The notes beneath the pieces were generated by a model. It ran no database searches, was not told the DNA's origin, and worked only from the letters and a program-made list of their open reading frames with translations. The position numbers were made by a program, and so were the translations under genes. Source: Desulfovibrio sp. UBA4079 (GTDB lineage Bacteria; Desulfobacterota; Desulfovibrionia; Desulfovibrionales; Desulfovibrionaceae). Taken from it: a stretch of DNA of 21,092 nucleotides. Location: positions 151 to 21,242 of the forward strand of contig DFYP01000168.1 of the NCBI GenBank assembly GCA_002382645.1, read 5' to 3'. Below, piece after piece: positions 1 through 7,772 of the stretch; position 1 is the first letter of the stretch, and each line of letters begins with the position of its first letter.

Positions 1-308
<308 letters not shown>

Positions 309-404
309 AAATCCTCTCTCCCCTATGAAACTATATATTTCGGGCTTTAATGAACCGGAACGGCGCGAGAACTCGCACCACCCCGGGAGAAGCCCGGAAC
401 AATT

Positions 405-525
405 TGTCTTGGCGGCCCTGGAGGAGGGGATACACCCGATCCCATTCCGAACTCGGCAGTTAAGCCCTCCATCGCCAATGATACTGCGGTCCTAAACCGT
501 GGGAAAGTAGGTCGCTGCCAGGACA
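405..525 (+). rRNA. rrf: 5S ribosomal RNA
   Basis: Complete 5S rRNA gene of about 120 bases. The ends pair as the terminal helix: GTCTTGGC at 406-413 with GCCAGGAC at 517-524. The conserved internal segments CCCATTCCGAACTCGGCAG and GGGAAAGTAGGTC are both present. It is the last gene of the rRNA operon and is followed within 10 bases by a terminator. The spacer from the 23S end shows a small CCGGG/CCCGG hairpin but no tRNA. Confidence 0.97.
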
Positions 526-534
526 ATATCACCA

Positions 535-569
535 CAAGGCCCCTCTCCGGAGGGGCCTTGTTCGTTTCC
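535..569 (+). terminator. Intrinsic terminator of the rRNA operon
   Basis: A perfect 10-bp stem (CAAGGCCCCT at 535-544 with AGGGGCCTTG at 551-560, plus one further C-G pair) closes a short loop and is followed by TTCGTTTCC. It lies 10 bases after the 5S gene, as expected for the rRNA operon end. Confidence 0.9.
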
Positions 570-633
570 AAGGGGGGCGTTGACGGCGGCTGCGGCTTGG
601 CGCAGACTGCAAGAACGACGGTAGGTTTGGAGC

Positions 634-1293
634 ATGTCCCAGTTGAAAGTCATCCCCATCAATCGCGCCGAGGCCAACCGCGAACGGCTCATCCGGGCCG
701 CGGGCGCGGTCCTGGCCCGGGTGGGTTTCGAGGCCGCGACCCCGGACCTGGTGGCTGCCGAGGCCGGCCTGCCGCGCAGCGAGCTGTTCCGCAATTTCCA
801 GGGCCTGCGCCGCCTGGTCTCGGCCTACGCCCGCAGCCCGCGCTACTGGCCCACGGCCGCCGGGCTCATCCACGACGACGCCGAGGCGCTCCGGCGCATG
901 TCCCCGGCCGAGCTCATGGCCACCTTTTTCAAGCGCTACCTGCGCCAGCTCCTGGAGCGGCCCGAGACCCTGGACGTCATGGCCTGGGAGGCCCTGACCC
1001 GCAACCCCCTGACCCGGGCCATTGAGGCCGGACGGGAGCGCACGGCCCTGGAGTTCTTCGAGCTCATGGACCAGGATCCGCCCGCGGACGTGGACCTGAC
1101 CGCCCTGGTCCTGTTCATCGCCGGGGGCATCCATTTCCTGGCCGTGCGCTCGCGGACCATGGACTGCCTGGGCGGGGTGGACCTGACCTCCCCTGCGGGC
1201 TGGCGGCGCATCGAGGAACTCATCGACTTCCTCCTGGCCCGCAGCCTGGGGGGCGTCCCGGCCCCGCAGCCCGGCAGCGCCGCCTCCGAGTAA
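634..1293 (+). CDS. TetR/AcrR-family transcriptional regulator
   Basis: A 219-residue protein, the usual size for the TetR family. Residues about 14-62 look like the family's N-terminal DNA-binding three-helix bundle: a first helix with ANRERLIRAAGAVLARVGFE, then a helix-turn-helix ending in SELFRNFQGLRRLV, which corresponds to the family's YYHFxxKxxL segment. The rest is helical and would form the ligand and dimer domain, which is not conserved enough to name a ligand. The ATG at 634 has GGAG a few bases upstream. A TTGACG at 580-585 could be a -35 box, but no good -10 follows. The stop codon shares one base with the start of the HAD gene (TAATG), so the two are translationally coupled and probably form one operon. 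The target is unknown; autoregulation would be normal for the family. Confidence 0.85.
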   Translation: MSQLKVIPINRAEANRERLIRAAGAVLARVGFEAATPDLVAAEAGLPRSELFRNFQGLRRLVSAYARSPRYWPTAAGLIHDDAEALRRMSPAELMATFFKRYLRQLLERPETLDVMAWEALTRNPLTRAIEAGRERTALEFFELMDQDPPADVDLTALVLFIAGGIHFLAVRSRTMDCLGGVDLTSPAGWRRIEELIDFLLARSLGGVPAPQPGSAASE

Positions 1294-1946
1294 TGCGCTA
1301 CGACCTGGCCCTGTTCGACTTCGACGGCACGCTCTGCGACTCGAGCGAGGGCATTGTTCTGGGCATGGCCCTGACCTTCGCCTCTTTCGGCCTGGCCGCG
1401 CCGTCCCCCGAGGCCGTGCGCCGGGTCATCGGCCTGCGCATCGAGGAGTGCTTCCGGGAACTGCGGCCCGGCCTGGACGAGGACGAGCTGCCCCGGTGGA
1501 TCGAGGCCTACCGCGAGAACTACCACGCCCAGGGCCAGCTTCTGAACCGGCTCTTTCCGGGCGCGCGGGAGATGCTCAGGGAGGTCCGGGACGCGGGCCT
1601 GAGCGTGGGCATTGTCAGCAACAAGGGCCAGCACGGCCTGGAATACGCCCTGGACAGCCTGGGCCTGGCCGGTCTCTGCGACCTGGTGGCCGGGGCCCGC
1701 AGCGGGGGACCGCGCAAGCCCGATCCGGCGTTCTACGCGGCGTTCGTGGCGCCGGTCTTTCCCCGGGTGCCGCGGCAGCGGGTGGTGCTCCTGGGAGACA
1801 CGGCCACGGACCTGCTTTTTGCCCGCAACCTGGGCCTGGACGCCAGTTTCGCGGCCTGGGGCTACGGCGACCGCCAGGCCTGCCTGGCCCTGGAGCCGCG
1901 CTACGTGGCCGAGGGGCCCGGGGCCGTGGCCGCGGCCTGGAAATGA
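1293..1946 (+). CDS. HAD-superfamily hydrolase, phosphoglycolate phosphatase-like
   Basis: A 217-residue haloacid dehalogenase-type phosphatase with all four motifs: DFDGT at residues 9-13 (nucleophile Asp9 and acid Asp11), the motif II serine in IVSNKG near residue 109, the motif III lysine in RKPDP (Lys142), and the metal-binding GDTATD at 168-173. Residues about 20-85 form the helical cap of subclass I, as in Gph, PpaX and related phosphatases. It would hydrolyse a small phosphorylated metabolite in the cytoplasm; phosphoglycolate is the family's best-known substrate, but the sequence alone does not fix specificity. Its start overlaps the stop of the TetR gene by one base, so the regulator may control it. 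A strong terminator starts immediately after the stop codon. Confidence 0.88.
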   Translation: MRYDLALFDFDGTLCDSSEGIVLGMALTFASFGLAAPSPEAVRRVIGLRIEECFRELRPGLDEDELPRWIEAYRENYHAQGQLLNRLFPGAREMLREVRDAGLSVGIVSNKGQHGLEYALDSLGLAGLCDLVAGARSGGPRKPDPAFYAAFVAPVFPRVPRQRVVLLGDTATDLLFARNLGLDASFAAWGYGDRQACLALEPRYVAEGPGAVAAAWK

Positions 1947-1974
1947 AAAGGCCGGTCCCCGGGGACCGGCCTTT
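1947..1974. terminator. Bidirectional intrinsic terminator
   Basis: A perfect 28-base self-complementary sequence: AAAGGCCGGTCCCC at 1947-1960 followed directly by its reverse complement at 1961-1974. It has A residues on the left arm and T residues on the right arm, so it can stop transcription in both directions. It sits between the HAD gene (+) and the mucR-like gene (-), which converge here. Confidence 0.85.
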
Positions 1975-1994
1975 CTGACTGCGGGAGTCCGGAC

Positions 1995-2387
1995 CTACTT
2001 CTTCTTGCCGCGCTTGGTCCAGAGCTTCATCTCCTTCATCTTCTTGCGGCGCTCGCGCTGGAGCGACTTGCAGACCAGGGGGAAGTTCTTCTTGTAGCCG
2101 AACTTCTCGCGATATTCCGCGGGCGTCAGGTCGTGGCTGCCCAGGTGCTTCTTGGTCAGGATCTTGAACGACTTGCCGCAGACGCAGCAGATGATGGACT
2201 TCTCGCGCACGGACTTCTGGGGATCGCAGGCCTGGCCCTCGTCGAACGCTGTCTCGCCGCCTTCGGAAATGGCCTGGATGCCGAGGGACAGCTTGCGGAC
2301 CATGGAGGTGATTTCTTCCTCGGTCATGGTGCGCACGCTGGCCTGGGCTTTCACGATCTCCAATGCTTCCTTCAAATGGTCTTCCAT
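1995..2387 (-). CDS. Ros/MucR-family zinc-finger transcriptional regulator
   Basis: A 130-residue protein with the Ros/MucR organisation: a helical N-terminal part (about 1-55, probably oligomerising) and a C-terminal single zinc finger. The finger is C67-x2-C70-x10-H81-x3-H85, followed by the family hallmark LTPAEYREKFGY and a strongly basic tail rich in Lys and Arg. The classical Agrobacterium Ros finger has nine residues between the second ligand and the first histidine; here there are ten. The ATG has AAGGAGA seven bases upstream. Family members bind AT-rich DNA and commonly repress their own gene. The promoter lies in a strikingly AT-rich patch (2453-2518) that also serves the divergent gene, which fits this. 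No alphaproteobacterial context is seen, so the target genes are unknown. Confidence 0.88.
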   Translation of the reverse strand: MEDHLKEALEIVKAQASVRTMTEEEITSMVRKLSLGIQAISEGGETAFDEGQACDPQKSVREKSIICCVCGKSFKILTKKHLGSHDLTPAEYREKFGYKKNFPLVCKSLQRERRKKMKEMKLWTKRGKKK

Positions 2388-2456
2388 GGTGTCTCCTTCG
2401 GATGACAGGGGAGCGATTTCAGCATGTCCTTGGACCAGGATTGCCGCTCACCAATA

Positions 2457-2485
2457 ATTGTATGAATCCAAGTTGCAGATTTCAA
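2457..2485 (-). promoter_or_regulatory. Predicted sigma-70 promoter of the mucR-like gene
   Basis: On the minus strand, TTGAAA (2485-2480), a 17-base spacer, and TACAAT (2462-2457) match the consensus at 5/6 and 5/6. Transcription would begin near 2450, leaving a leader of about 63 bases before the ATG. Confidence 0.65.
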
Positions 2486-2490
2486 GCCTT

Positions 2491-2519
2491 TTCACAAGAT
2501 ATTTTTTTGTAATTATAGA
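2491..2519 (+). promoter_or_regulatory. Predicted sigma-70 promoter facing right
   Basis: TTCACA (2491-2496), a 17-base spacer and TATAGA (2514-2519) match at 5/6 and 4/6. It sits back to back with the mucR promoter, in the same AT-rich patch, and would drive the membrane protein gene at 2740. Confidence 0.5.
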
Positions 2520-2739
2520 GACGGGTGATGCATTTCCCCCGGGATGCTGTGGAATCATCTCGACGGCGCAGGGAGTGAAGTGGATGCTCCATATCACAGG
2601 AGGCAGGGTGTGGGGCGCTGCGCGCACTGCACAGTCTGTTACGAGACCATTGCGGAGGTTGCAGAGCGCCCTGGTGCGGAGGAGGTGCTTGATTCCCATG
2701 CTGCGTTGCAGTAGGTGCAGGGAACAGCCTGGAGGCGTC
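2520..2739 (+). other. Long leader or intergenic stretch before the membrane protein gene
   Basis: Together with the AT-rich island, this makes a gap of about 350 bases without a confident gene. If the promoter at 2491-2519 is used, the leader is about 210 bases. It contains a possible 16-codon ORF from ATG 2528. It also contains an AGGAGG at 2598-2603 placed before a GTG at 2608 that is in frame with the downstream gene, and another GGAGGAGG near 2679-2686. I see no riboswitch fold or RNA gene that I can name. Confidence 0.4.
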
Positions 2740-3177
2740 ATGGAATCTTCGCACGACAATGTCCGGCACATGGACGGCTTTCGCAAGGGCGATGGCGCCG
2801 GTCCCTCCCTGGAACAGCCCGCCGGGCCCCGGCGCCCGTTGGACCTGTCCAAGCCGGCCCTGGTCCTGGGGGCCTTGGCCCTGGTGCTCATGGCCATCGT
2901 GTTCTACGGCCTGAGCAGTAACCTCAAGGGGCTCTCCGAGGAGGTCCGCAAGGTCGGCTCGGTGCAGGGCGAGCTGGCGGCCCTCCAGGCCCAGGTGGAG
3001 GTCATCCGCAACCAGCCCACCGAGGGCAGCCGCAAACTCCTGGTTCAGGCCATGATCGAGGATATGGCGCAGAAGGCGGCCTTCCTGGGCGGCCAGATCC
3101 AGGACCAGGACCAGGCCCGCAAGATGGCCCAGGTCCAGGAGATGCTCCGCCAGATCCAGTACGACCTGGCCCGCTAG
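2740..3177 (+). CDS. Hypothetical single-pass membrane protein with coiled coil
   Basis: A 145-residue protein of unrecognised family. A charged N-terminal tail of about 37 residues is followed by one transmembrane segment (about 38-58, ALVLGALALVLMAIVFYGL). A Glu/Gln/Val-rich stretch (60-92) then has heptad character, and the C-terminal half is helical and rich in Gln, Met and Ala. The predicted topology is cytoplasmic tail and periplasmic coiled coil, but the positive-inside rule is only weakly informative here. The ATG at 2740 is chosen because GGAGG lies five bases upstream and the composition becomes protein-like there. The frame stays open to 2458, and a GTG at 2608 with a strong Shine-Dalgarno sequence would add 44 Arg/Cys-rich residues. 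It stands alone between its own promoter and terminator. Confidence 0.7.
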   Translation: MESSHDNVRHMDGFRKGDGAGPSLEQPAGPRRPLDLSKPALVLGALALVLMAIVFYGLSSNLKGLSEEVRKVGSVQGELAALQAQVEVIRNQPTEGSRKLLVQAMIEDMAQKAAFLGGQIQDQDQARKMAQVQEMLRQIQYDLAR

Positions 3178-3199
3178 ACCCGTTTTTCGGCCCTGTTCC

Positions 3200-3226
3200 A
3201 GGCGCGCTTCGGCGCGCCTTTTTTTG
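3200..3226 (+). terminator. Intrinsic terminator with UUCG tetraloop
   Basis: The stem AGGCGCGC (3200-3207) pairs perfectly with GCGCGCCT (3212-3219) around a TTCG loop and is followed by a run of T residues to 3225. It ends the transcript of the 2740 gene. Confidence 0.9.
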
Positions 3227-3246
3227 TTCATTTTTTCCTATGCGTA

Positions 3247-3275
3247 TTGACAGGTTGGGGCACAACGGATATTTG
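3247..3275 (+). promoter_or_regulatory. Predicted promoter of the MerR-like gene
   Basis: A perfect -35 TTGACA (3247-3252), a 17-base spacer and a weak -10 TATTTG (3270-3275). A weak -10 with a perfect -35 is common at regulated promoters. Transcription would start near 3282. Confidence 0.45.
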
Positions 3276-3283
3276 ATGAGCAA

Positions 3284-3291
3284 TTGATCAA
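3284..3291. promoter_or_regulatory. Palindrome TTGATCAA, candidate operator (copy 1)
   Basis: A perfect 8-bp palindrome lying at about +1 to +10 of the predicted promoter, just before the MerR-like gene. The same octamer recurs at 4233-4240, before the next gene. The binding protein is unknown; the MerR-like product is the obvious candidate. Confidence 0.35.
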
Positions 3292-3305
3292 CAGCGCAGG
3301 GGAGC

Positions 3306-4190
3306 ATGGCTCAAGAAACCTCGTCCTTCCTCAGTTTGCGCGAGATCGGGCGCCGTCTCGGCATCCCGCCGTCCACCGTGGTTTATTACAAGGACCGCTT
3401 CGCCCGCTTTTTCCCGGCTGCCGGGGGAGCGGGCCGCCGCCGCCGTTATCCCGCCGAGTCCATGGACCTCATCAGGAGGATACGGGAGATGTTCGAAAAG
3501 AACTGGTCCGCCGAGCAGATCGAGCAGGAGCTGGCCGGGGGCTACGGCCTGTTCGAGGCCGCTGCCGCGCCGCCCCGGACGCCGGTTGAGGACGCGCCCG
3601 CGGGCCTGGCCTCGGCCCTGGAGCGGGTCTCGGACCTGCTGGACCAGCAGGGCCTGTTCCACAGCGAGGTCCGCTCCCTGCGCGAGGAGGTGGCCGCCCT
3701 GCGCCGGGAGCGCGCCGAGTCCGAGACGCGCCAGAGCGCCCGGGTGCGGGCCCTGGAGCAGGAGCTCGCGGAGCTGCGCGGCCTGCTGCGCCAGAACGGG
3801 GCCTCGGGCTCCCTGGCCTTCCCGCCCGCGGACTACCTGGACCTGCCCCTGGTGGTGCGCACGGGCCAAGGCGAATACCTGGGCGTGCTGGGCCGCAACA
3901 GCCAGCCGTTCCGGCTCAAGGACTTCGCCGCGCTCATGGAGGGCAGTCCGGTGCGCGCCACGCCGCCGGTCCTGGCCTGGCGGCGGGCAGGGCAGGGCTG
4001 GACCCTGGACCTTCAGGACGTTTCCGTGGGCGGCCAGGAGCGGCGCATTGTCCTGGACACGGTCCGCACCGTCACGCCCAGCAAAAATGCCGTGGCTCTG
4101 GTGCAGCGGCTGTCGGTCAACGGGCAGGATGCCCCGGACGCCCTGTTGCTGAGCCTGTTTCGTCAAATACGGGAGAGCTTTGGGGGTTGA
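3306..4190 (+). CDS. MerR-like transcriptional regulator with coiled coil and C-terminal domain
   Basis: A 294-residue protein. Residues about 8-75 resemble a MerR winged helix-turn-helix: FLSLREIGRRLGIPPSTVVYY for the recognition region, then RRRRYPAESMDLIRRIREM and NWSAEQIEQEL for the wing and following helices. Residues about 100-165 are a long Glu/Arg/Leu-rich coiled coil, suited to dimerisation. The C-terminal 120 residues look beta-rich and end in a helix; I do not recognise this part, and no metal-binding cysteine pattern of the metal-sensing MerR proteins is present. The ATG is preceded very closely by AGGGGAG, so the spacing is short. A TTGATCAA palindrome precedes this gene and the next one, which suggests local regulation. 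Its ligand and regulon are unknown. Confidence 0.75.
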   Translation: MAQETSSFLSLREIGRRLGIPPSTVVYYKDRFARFFPAAGGAGRRRRYPAESMDLIRRIREMFEKNWSAEQIEQELAGGYGLFEAAAAPPRTPVEDAPAGLASALERVSDLLDQQGLFHSEVRSLREEVAALRRERAESETRQSARVRALEQELAELRGLLRQNGASGSLAFPPADYLDLPLVVRTGQGEYLGVLGRNSQPFRLKDFAALMEGSPVRATPPVLAWRRAGQGWTLDLQDVSVGGQERRIVLDTVRTVTPSKNAVALVQRLSVNGQDAPDALLLSLFRQIRESFGG

Positions 4191-4232
4191 AAAAAACATG
4201 AAGATTTTCTGCGAGGCTCTCTAGAAAAAATC

Positions 4233-4261
4233 TTGATCAATCCCTGGTTTTTTGATTATAT
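4233..4261 (+). promoter_or_regulatory. Predicted promoter overlapping TTGATCAA (copy 2)
   Basis: TTGATC (4233-4238), a 17-base spacer and TTATAT (4256-4261), or TATATG with an 18-base spacer. The -35 box is embedded in a TTGATCAA palindrome (4233-4240) identical to the one before the MerR-like gene. A protein bound there would block the polymerase. Confidence 0.45.
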
Positions 4262-4265
4262 GACG

Positions 4266-4285
4266 CATGTTCTCATGGTAACATG
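4266..4285. promoter_or_regulatory. Inverted repeat CATGTT-N8-AACATG, candidate operator
   Basis: Perfect 6-bp half-sites at 4266-4271 and 4280-4285 with an 8-base spacer. The element lies just downstream of the predicted -10 box and includes the first possible ATG (4283) of the next gene. This position is typical for a repressor site over the transcription start. Confidence 0.35.
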
Positions 4286-4297
4286 GGGGTGCGGAGC

Positions 4298-4726
4298 ATG
4301 CCACAGGTCGCCGCCAGGATTTCACAGGACCACGAAAAGTGGCTCAAGGACTATTTCAAGACCAAAAGCGCCGGGGCGGAGTTCATCCTTCCCTGGGCCG
4401 TGGACATTTTCTTCAAGTCCATTCGCAGCGTGTCCGGCGATTTCTCGGTGGCGGAACTGAAGACCATCCTTGAATCCCACCGCGATGTGAAGCTGTTGCC
4501 CAACCAGTCCAAACAGGCCTATCTCCTCCTGCGCGTGGAGGAGGCCTGCCAGGAACGCAACGTGCACATCCAGCACGGGGCCAGCAAGAACAATCTGGAA
4601 GTGAAGCTCCGCAGGCTCTCCGACCTCCAGGCCACGGCCCTGATGATCTGGGCCACGGCCTACTGGACCAGCAAGGTCTGGAACGGCGTGCCGGTGGAGG
4701 ACTACGTCAAACTGTCCATCGCCTAA
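4298..4726 (+). CDS. Small hypothetical protein, possibly ribbon-helix-helix-like at the N terminus
   Basis: A 142-residue protein I cannot assign to a named family. The first 40 residues (one short strand with ARIS, then DHEKWLKDYFKTK and LPWAVDIFFKSI helices) resemble a ribbon-helix-helix DNA-binding fold, but this is pattern matching only. The rest is helical, with a conserved-looking basic segment around residues 85-108 and a Trp-rich end (MIWATAYWTSKVW). There is no signal peptide. The start chosen is the ATG at 4298, preceded by GCGGAG; the ATG at 4283 lies inside an inverted repeat and has no ribosome binding site. It has its own AT-rich promoter, and a phage-repressor-like or accessory regulatory role is possible. 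No cotranscribed partner is seen. Confidence 0.65.
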   Translation: MPQVAARISQDHEKWLKDYFKTKSAGAEFILPWAVDIFFKSIRSVSGDFSVAELKTILESHRDVKLLPNQSKQAYLLLRVEEACQERNVHIQHGASKNNLEVKLRRLSDLQATALMIWATAYWTSKVWNGVPVEDYVKLSIA

Positions 4727-4753
4727 GCCCGTCCGTCGTTCTGTCCGGCGCGG

Positions 4754-4783
4754 TTGACCGTTCAAGGCCGCGCGGGCTATGCT
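4754..4783 (+). promoter_or_regulatory. Predicted promoter of thiDN
   Basis: TTGACC (4754-4759), an 18-base spacer and TATGCT (4778-4783). Transcription would start near 4790, leaving a leader of only about 26 bases, too short for a TPP riboswitch. A C-run/G-run hairpin (about 4786-4809) could partly cover the ribosome binding site. Confidence 0.5.
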
Positions 4784-4815
4784 TTTCTCCCCCACTTCTT
4801 GGGGCGGGAGTTCCC

Positions 4816-6180
<1,365 letters not shown>

Positions 6181-6201
6181 GCCCGTCTGGTTCCGTTCCA
6201 G

Positions 6202-6231
6202 TTGACAGCGGAAAACGCCCTGTCGTAAGGT
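6202..6231 (+). promoter_or_regulatory. Predicted promoter of tRNA-Leu, possibly also tig
   Basis: A perfect TTGACA (6202-6207), an 18-base spacer and TAAGGT (6226-6231). The start point would be near 6238, six bases before the mature tRNA end. A hairpin follows the tRNA, so tig may be partly expressed from here. Confidence 0.55.
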
Positions 6232-6243
6232 TTCGAGCTTTTG

Positions 6244-6327
6244 GCGAGAGTGGCGGAATTGGTAGACGCACTGGATTTAGGATCCAGCGGCCTGGCCGTG
6301 GGAGTTCGAGTCTCCCCTCTCGCACCA
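6244..6327 (+). tRNA. tRNA-Leu, anticodon UAG
   Basis: A complete 84-base class II tRNA. The acceptor stem GCGAGAG (6244-6250) pairs with CTCTCGC (6317-6323), followed by encoded ACCA (6324-6327). The anticodon stem CTGGA/TCCAG encloses TTTAGGA, giving anticodon TAG (6278-6280), which reads CUA and CUG. The D-arm segment ATTGGTAGACGC, the long variable arm and the T-arm GTTCGAGTC are present. Confidence 0.97.
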
Positions 6328-6344
6328 GACGCGGAGGCGAATCC

Positions 6345-6371
6345 GGCCGCGCCAGCGGCCTTCATCATTTT
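6345..6371 (+). terminator. Weak terminator or attenuator between tRNA-Leu and tig
   Basis: The stem GGCCGC (6345-6350) pairs with GCGGCC (6355-6360) around GCCA and is followed by TTCATCATTTT. The interrupted T run suggests partial termination or RNA processing rather than a full stop. Confidence 0.35.
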
Positions 6372-6388
6372 GAGGAGGACACTTGTCT

Positions 6389-7756
6389 ATGCAGTACGAT
6401 GTTCAGGATATTTCCCCGGTGGAGCGCAAGATCGCGGTCACGGTGCCGGCCGAAGAGGTCAATGCGGCCATTCTGGCCACCATCGCCATCTACAAGACCA
6501 AGTATGACGTGAAGGGCTTCCGCAAGGGCAAGGCCCCGGCCACCGTCATCGAGGGCACCTTCCGCGGCCAGATCTACAACGAGGCCACCACCGATCTCAT
6601 CAACTACCACATCAACGAGATCCTCAACACCCTCAAGCTCACCCCCATGTCCCGGATCACCGTGGACGGCGGCCAGCTCGTGCGCGACGAGGACTTCCAG
6701 TACAGCCTGGGCTTCGAGATCGCCCCGGCCTTCGACCTGCCGCCCTACACCGGCCTGGCCGTGGACGAGGAGCGCGCCGAGGTCAAGGACGAGGAGCTGG
6801 CCGAGGTGGAGCGCCGCATCCTGGACAACCACGCCACCTTCAAGGTCCTCACCGAGGTCCGCCAGCCCAAGGACGGCGAGCTGGTCACGGTGAATTTCGG
6901 GGCCTACCGCAACGGCGAGGTGGTGGCCGGGATCAAGGCCGAGAACTTCGAGCTGCCCCTGGGCCAGGCCCAGGCCCTGCCCGAGTTCGAGGAGCTCATC
7001 AAGTCCCTGACCACGGGCCAGAGCGGCGAGAAGGACATCACCTTCCCGGCGGACTTCATCAACAGCGACCTGGCCGGCCAGACCGTGACCATGAAGGTCA
7101 CCCTGCACGCCATCAAGGCCAAGGAACTGCCGGAGATGAGCGACGATGTGGCCAAGAAGGCCGGCTTCGACACCGTGGACAAGATGCGCGAGGCCATCCG
7201 CCAGTCCTATCTGGAGAACCGCCGCCAGCTGCACAAGTCCACGGCCCAGAAGAAGCTCCTGGACGGCCTGGTCCAGGGCCTGGACTTCCCCCTGCCGCCG
7301 TCCCTGGTGGAGGACCGCATCGACCGCCTGGTCAAGGACCTGGAATACCGCCTGGACCGCCGCGGCAAGAACCTCCTGAGCCTGGGCAAGACCATGGAGC
7401 AGCTGCGCGAGGAGTTCCGCGAGGAGGCCGTGCAGGGCTCCCGCGCCGAACTGCTCCTGCTCTCCGTGGCCGAGAAGGAGGCGCTCCAGGTCTCGCCCCA
7501 GGAGATCGACCAGGCCCTCAACCGCCTGGCCGTGCAGACCCGCCAGGACTTCATGGAGCTCAAGCGCTACTATGAGGAGAACAACCTCGTGGTGCCGCTC
7601 AAGGACCGCCTGATCATGGACAAGGCCATGGATCTGATCTACTCCCGCGCCGAGCGCCGGGAGATCGACCCCGTGGCCCCGGCCGCGGCCGAGCCCGAGG
7701 CCAAGCCCAAGAAGAAGGCCGCCAAGAAGGCCCCCAAGGCCGACAAGGCCGAGTAG
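6389..7756 (+). CDS. tig: Trigger factor, ribosome-associated chaperone and prolyl isomerase
   Basis: A 455-residue protein that binds at the ribosome exit tunnel and shields nascent chains. The ribosome-docking signature GFRKGKAP is at residues 43-50. It is followed by the FKBP-like prolyl isomerase domain (about 150-240, with DGELVTVNFGAYRNGE and the ITFPADFINSDLAGQTVTMKV strand region) and the large helical chaperone domain to about residue 425. The last ~25 residues are a Lys/Ala/Pro-rich tail (AKPKKKAAKKAPKADKAE). The ATG at 6389 lies ten bases after GAGGAGG and gives the family-like start MQYDVQDISPV; a TTG at 6383 is possible but would be only four bases from the ribosome binding site. 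It lies 61 bases after tRNA-Leu and before clpP, clpX and lon, a widespread quality-control order. Confidence 0.97.
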   Translation: MQYDVQDISPVERKIAVTVPAEEVNAAILATIAIYKTKYDVKGFRKGKAPATVIEGTFRGQIYNEATTDLINYHINEILNTLKLTPMSRITVDGGQLVRDEDFQYSLGFEIAPAFDLPPYTGLAVDEERAEVKDEELAEVERRILDNHATFKVLTEVRQPKDGELVTVNFGAYRNGEVVAGIKAENFELPLGQAQALPEFEELIKSLTTGQSGEKDITFPADFINSDLAGQTVTMKVTLHAIKAKELPEMSDDVAKKAGFDTVDKMREAIRQSYLENRRQLHKSTAQKKLLDGLVQGLDFPLPPSLVEDRIDRLVKDLEYRLDRRGKNLLSLGKTMEQLREEFREEAVQGSRAELLLLSVAEKEALQVSPQEIDQALNRLAVQTRQDFMELKRYYEENNLVVPLKDRLIMDKAMDLIYSRAERREIDPVAPAAAEPEAKPKKKAAKKAPKADKAE

Positions 7757-7772
7757 TTCCGGGATACCCGCG

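Noticed and set aside
309..404. tRNA in the 23S-5S spacer
   Set aside because: The spacer has no cloverleaf, no TTCGA arm and no CCA end.
2458..2739. N-terminal extension of the membrane protein back to ATG 2458
   Set aside because: The ATG at 2458 lies upstream of the predicted promoter, in the AT-rich island, with no ribosome binding site, and the extra 94 residues do not look like protein. ATG 2740 with GGAGG is preferred.
3542..4190. Metal-sensing MerR (MerR, CueR or ZntR type) assignment for the MerR-like gene
   Set aside because: The protein is much longer than metal sensors and lacks their C-terminal cysteines, so no specific ligand class is claimed.
4727..4815. TPP riboswitch before thiDN
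   Set aside because: The gap is under 90 bases and contains a promoter; neither the CTGAGA nor the ACCTGATC-type thi-box core is present.
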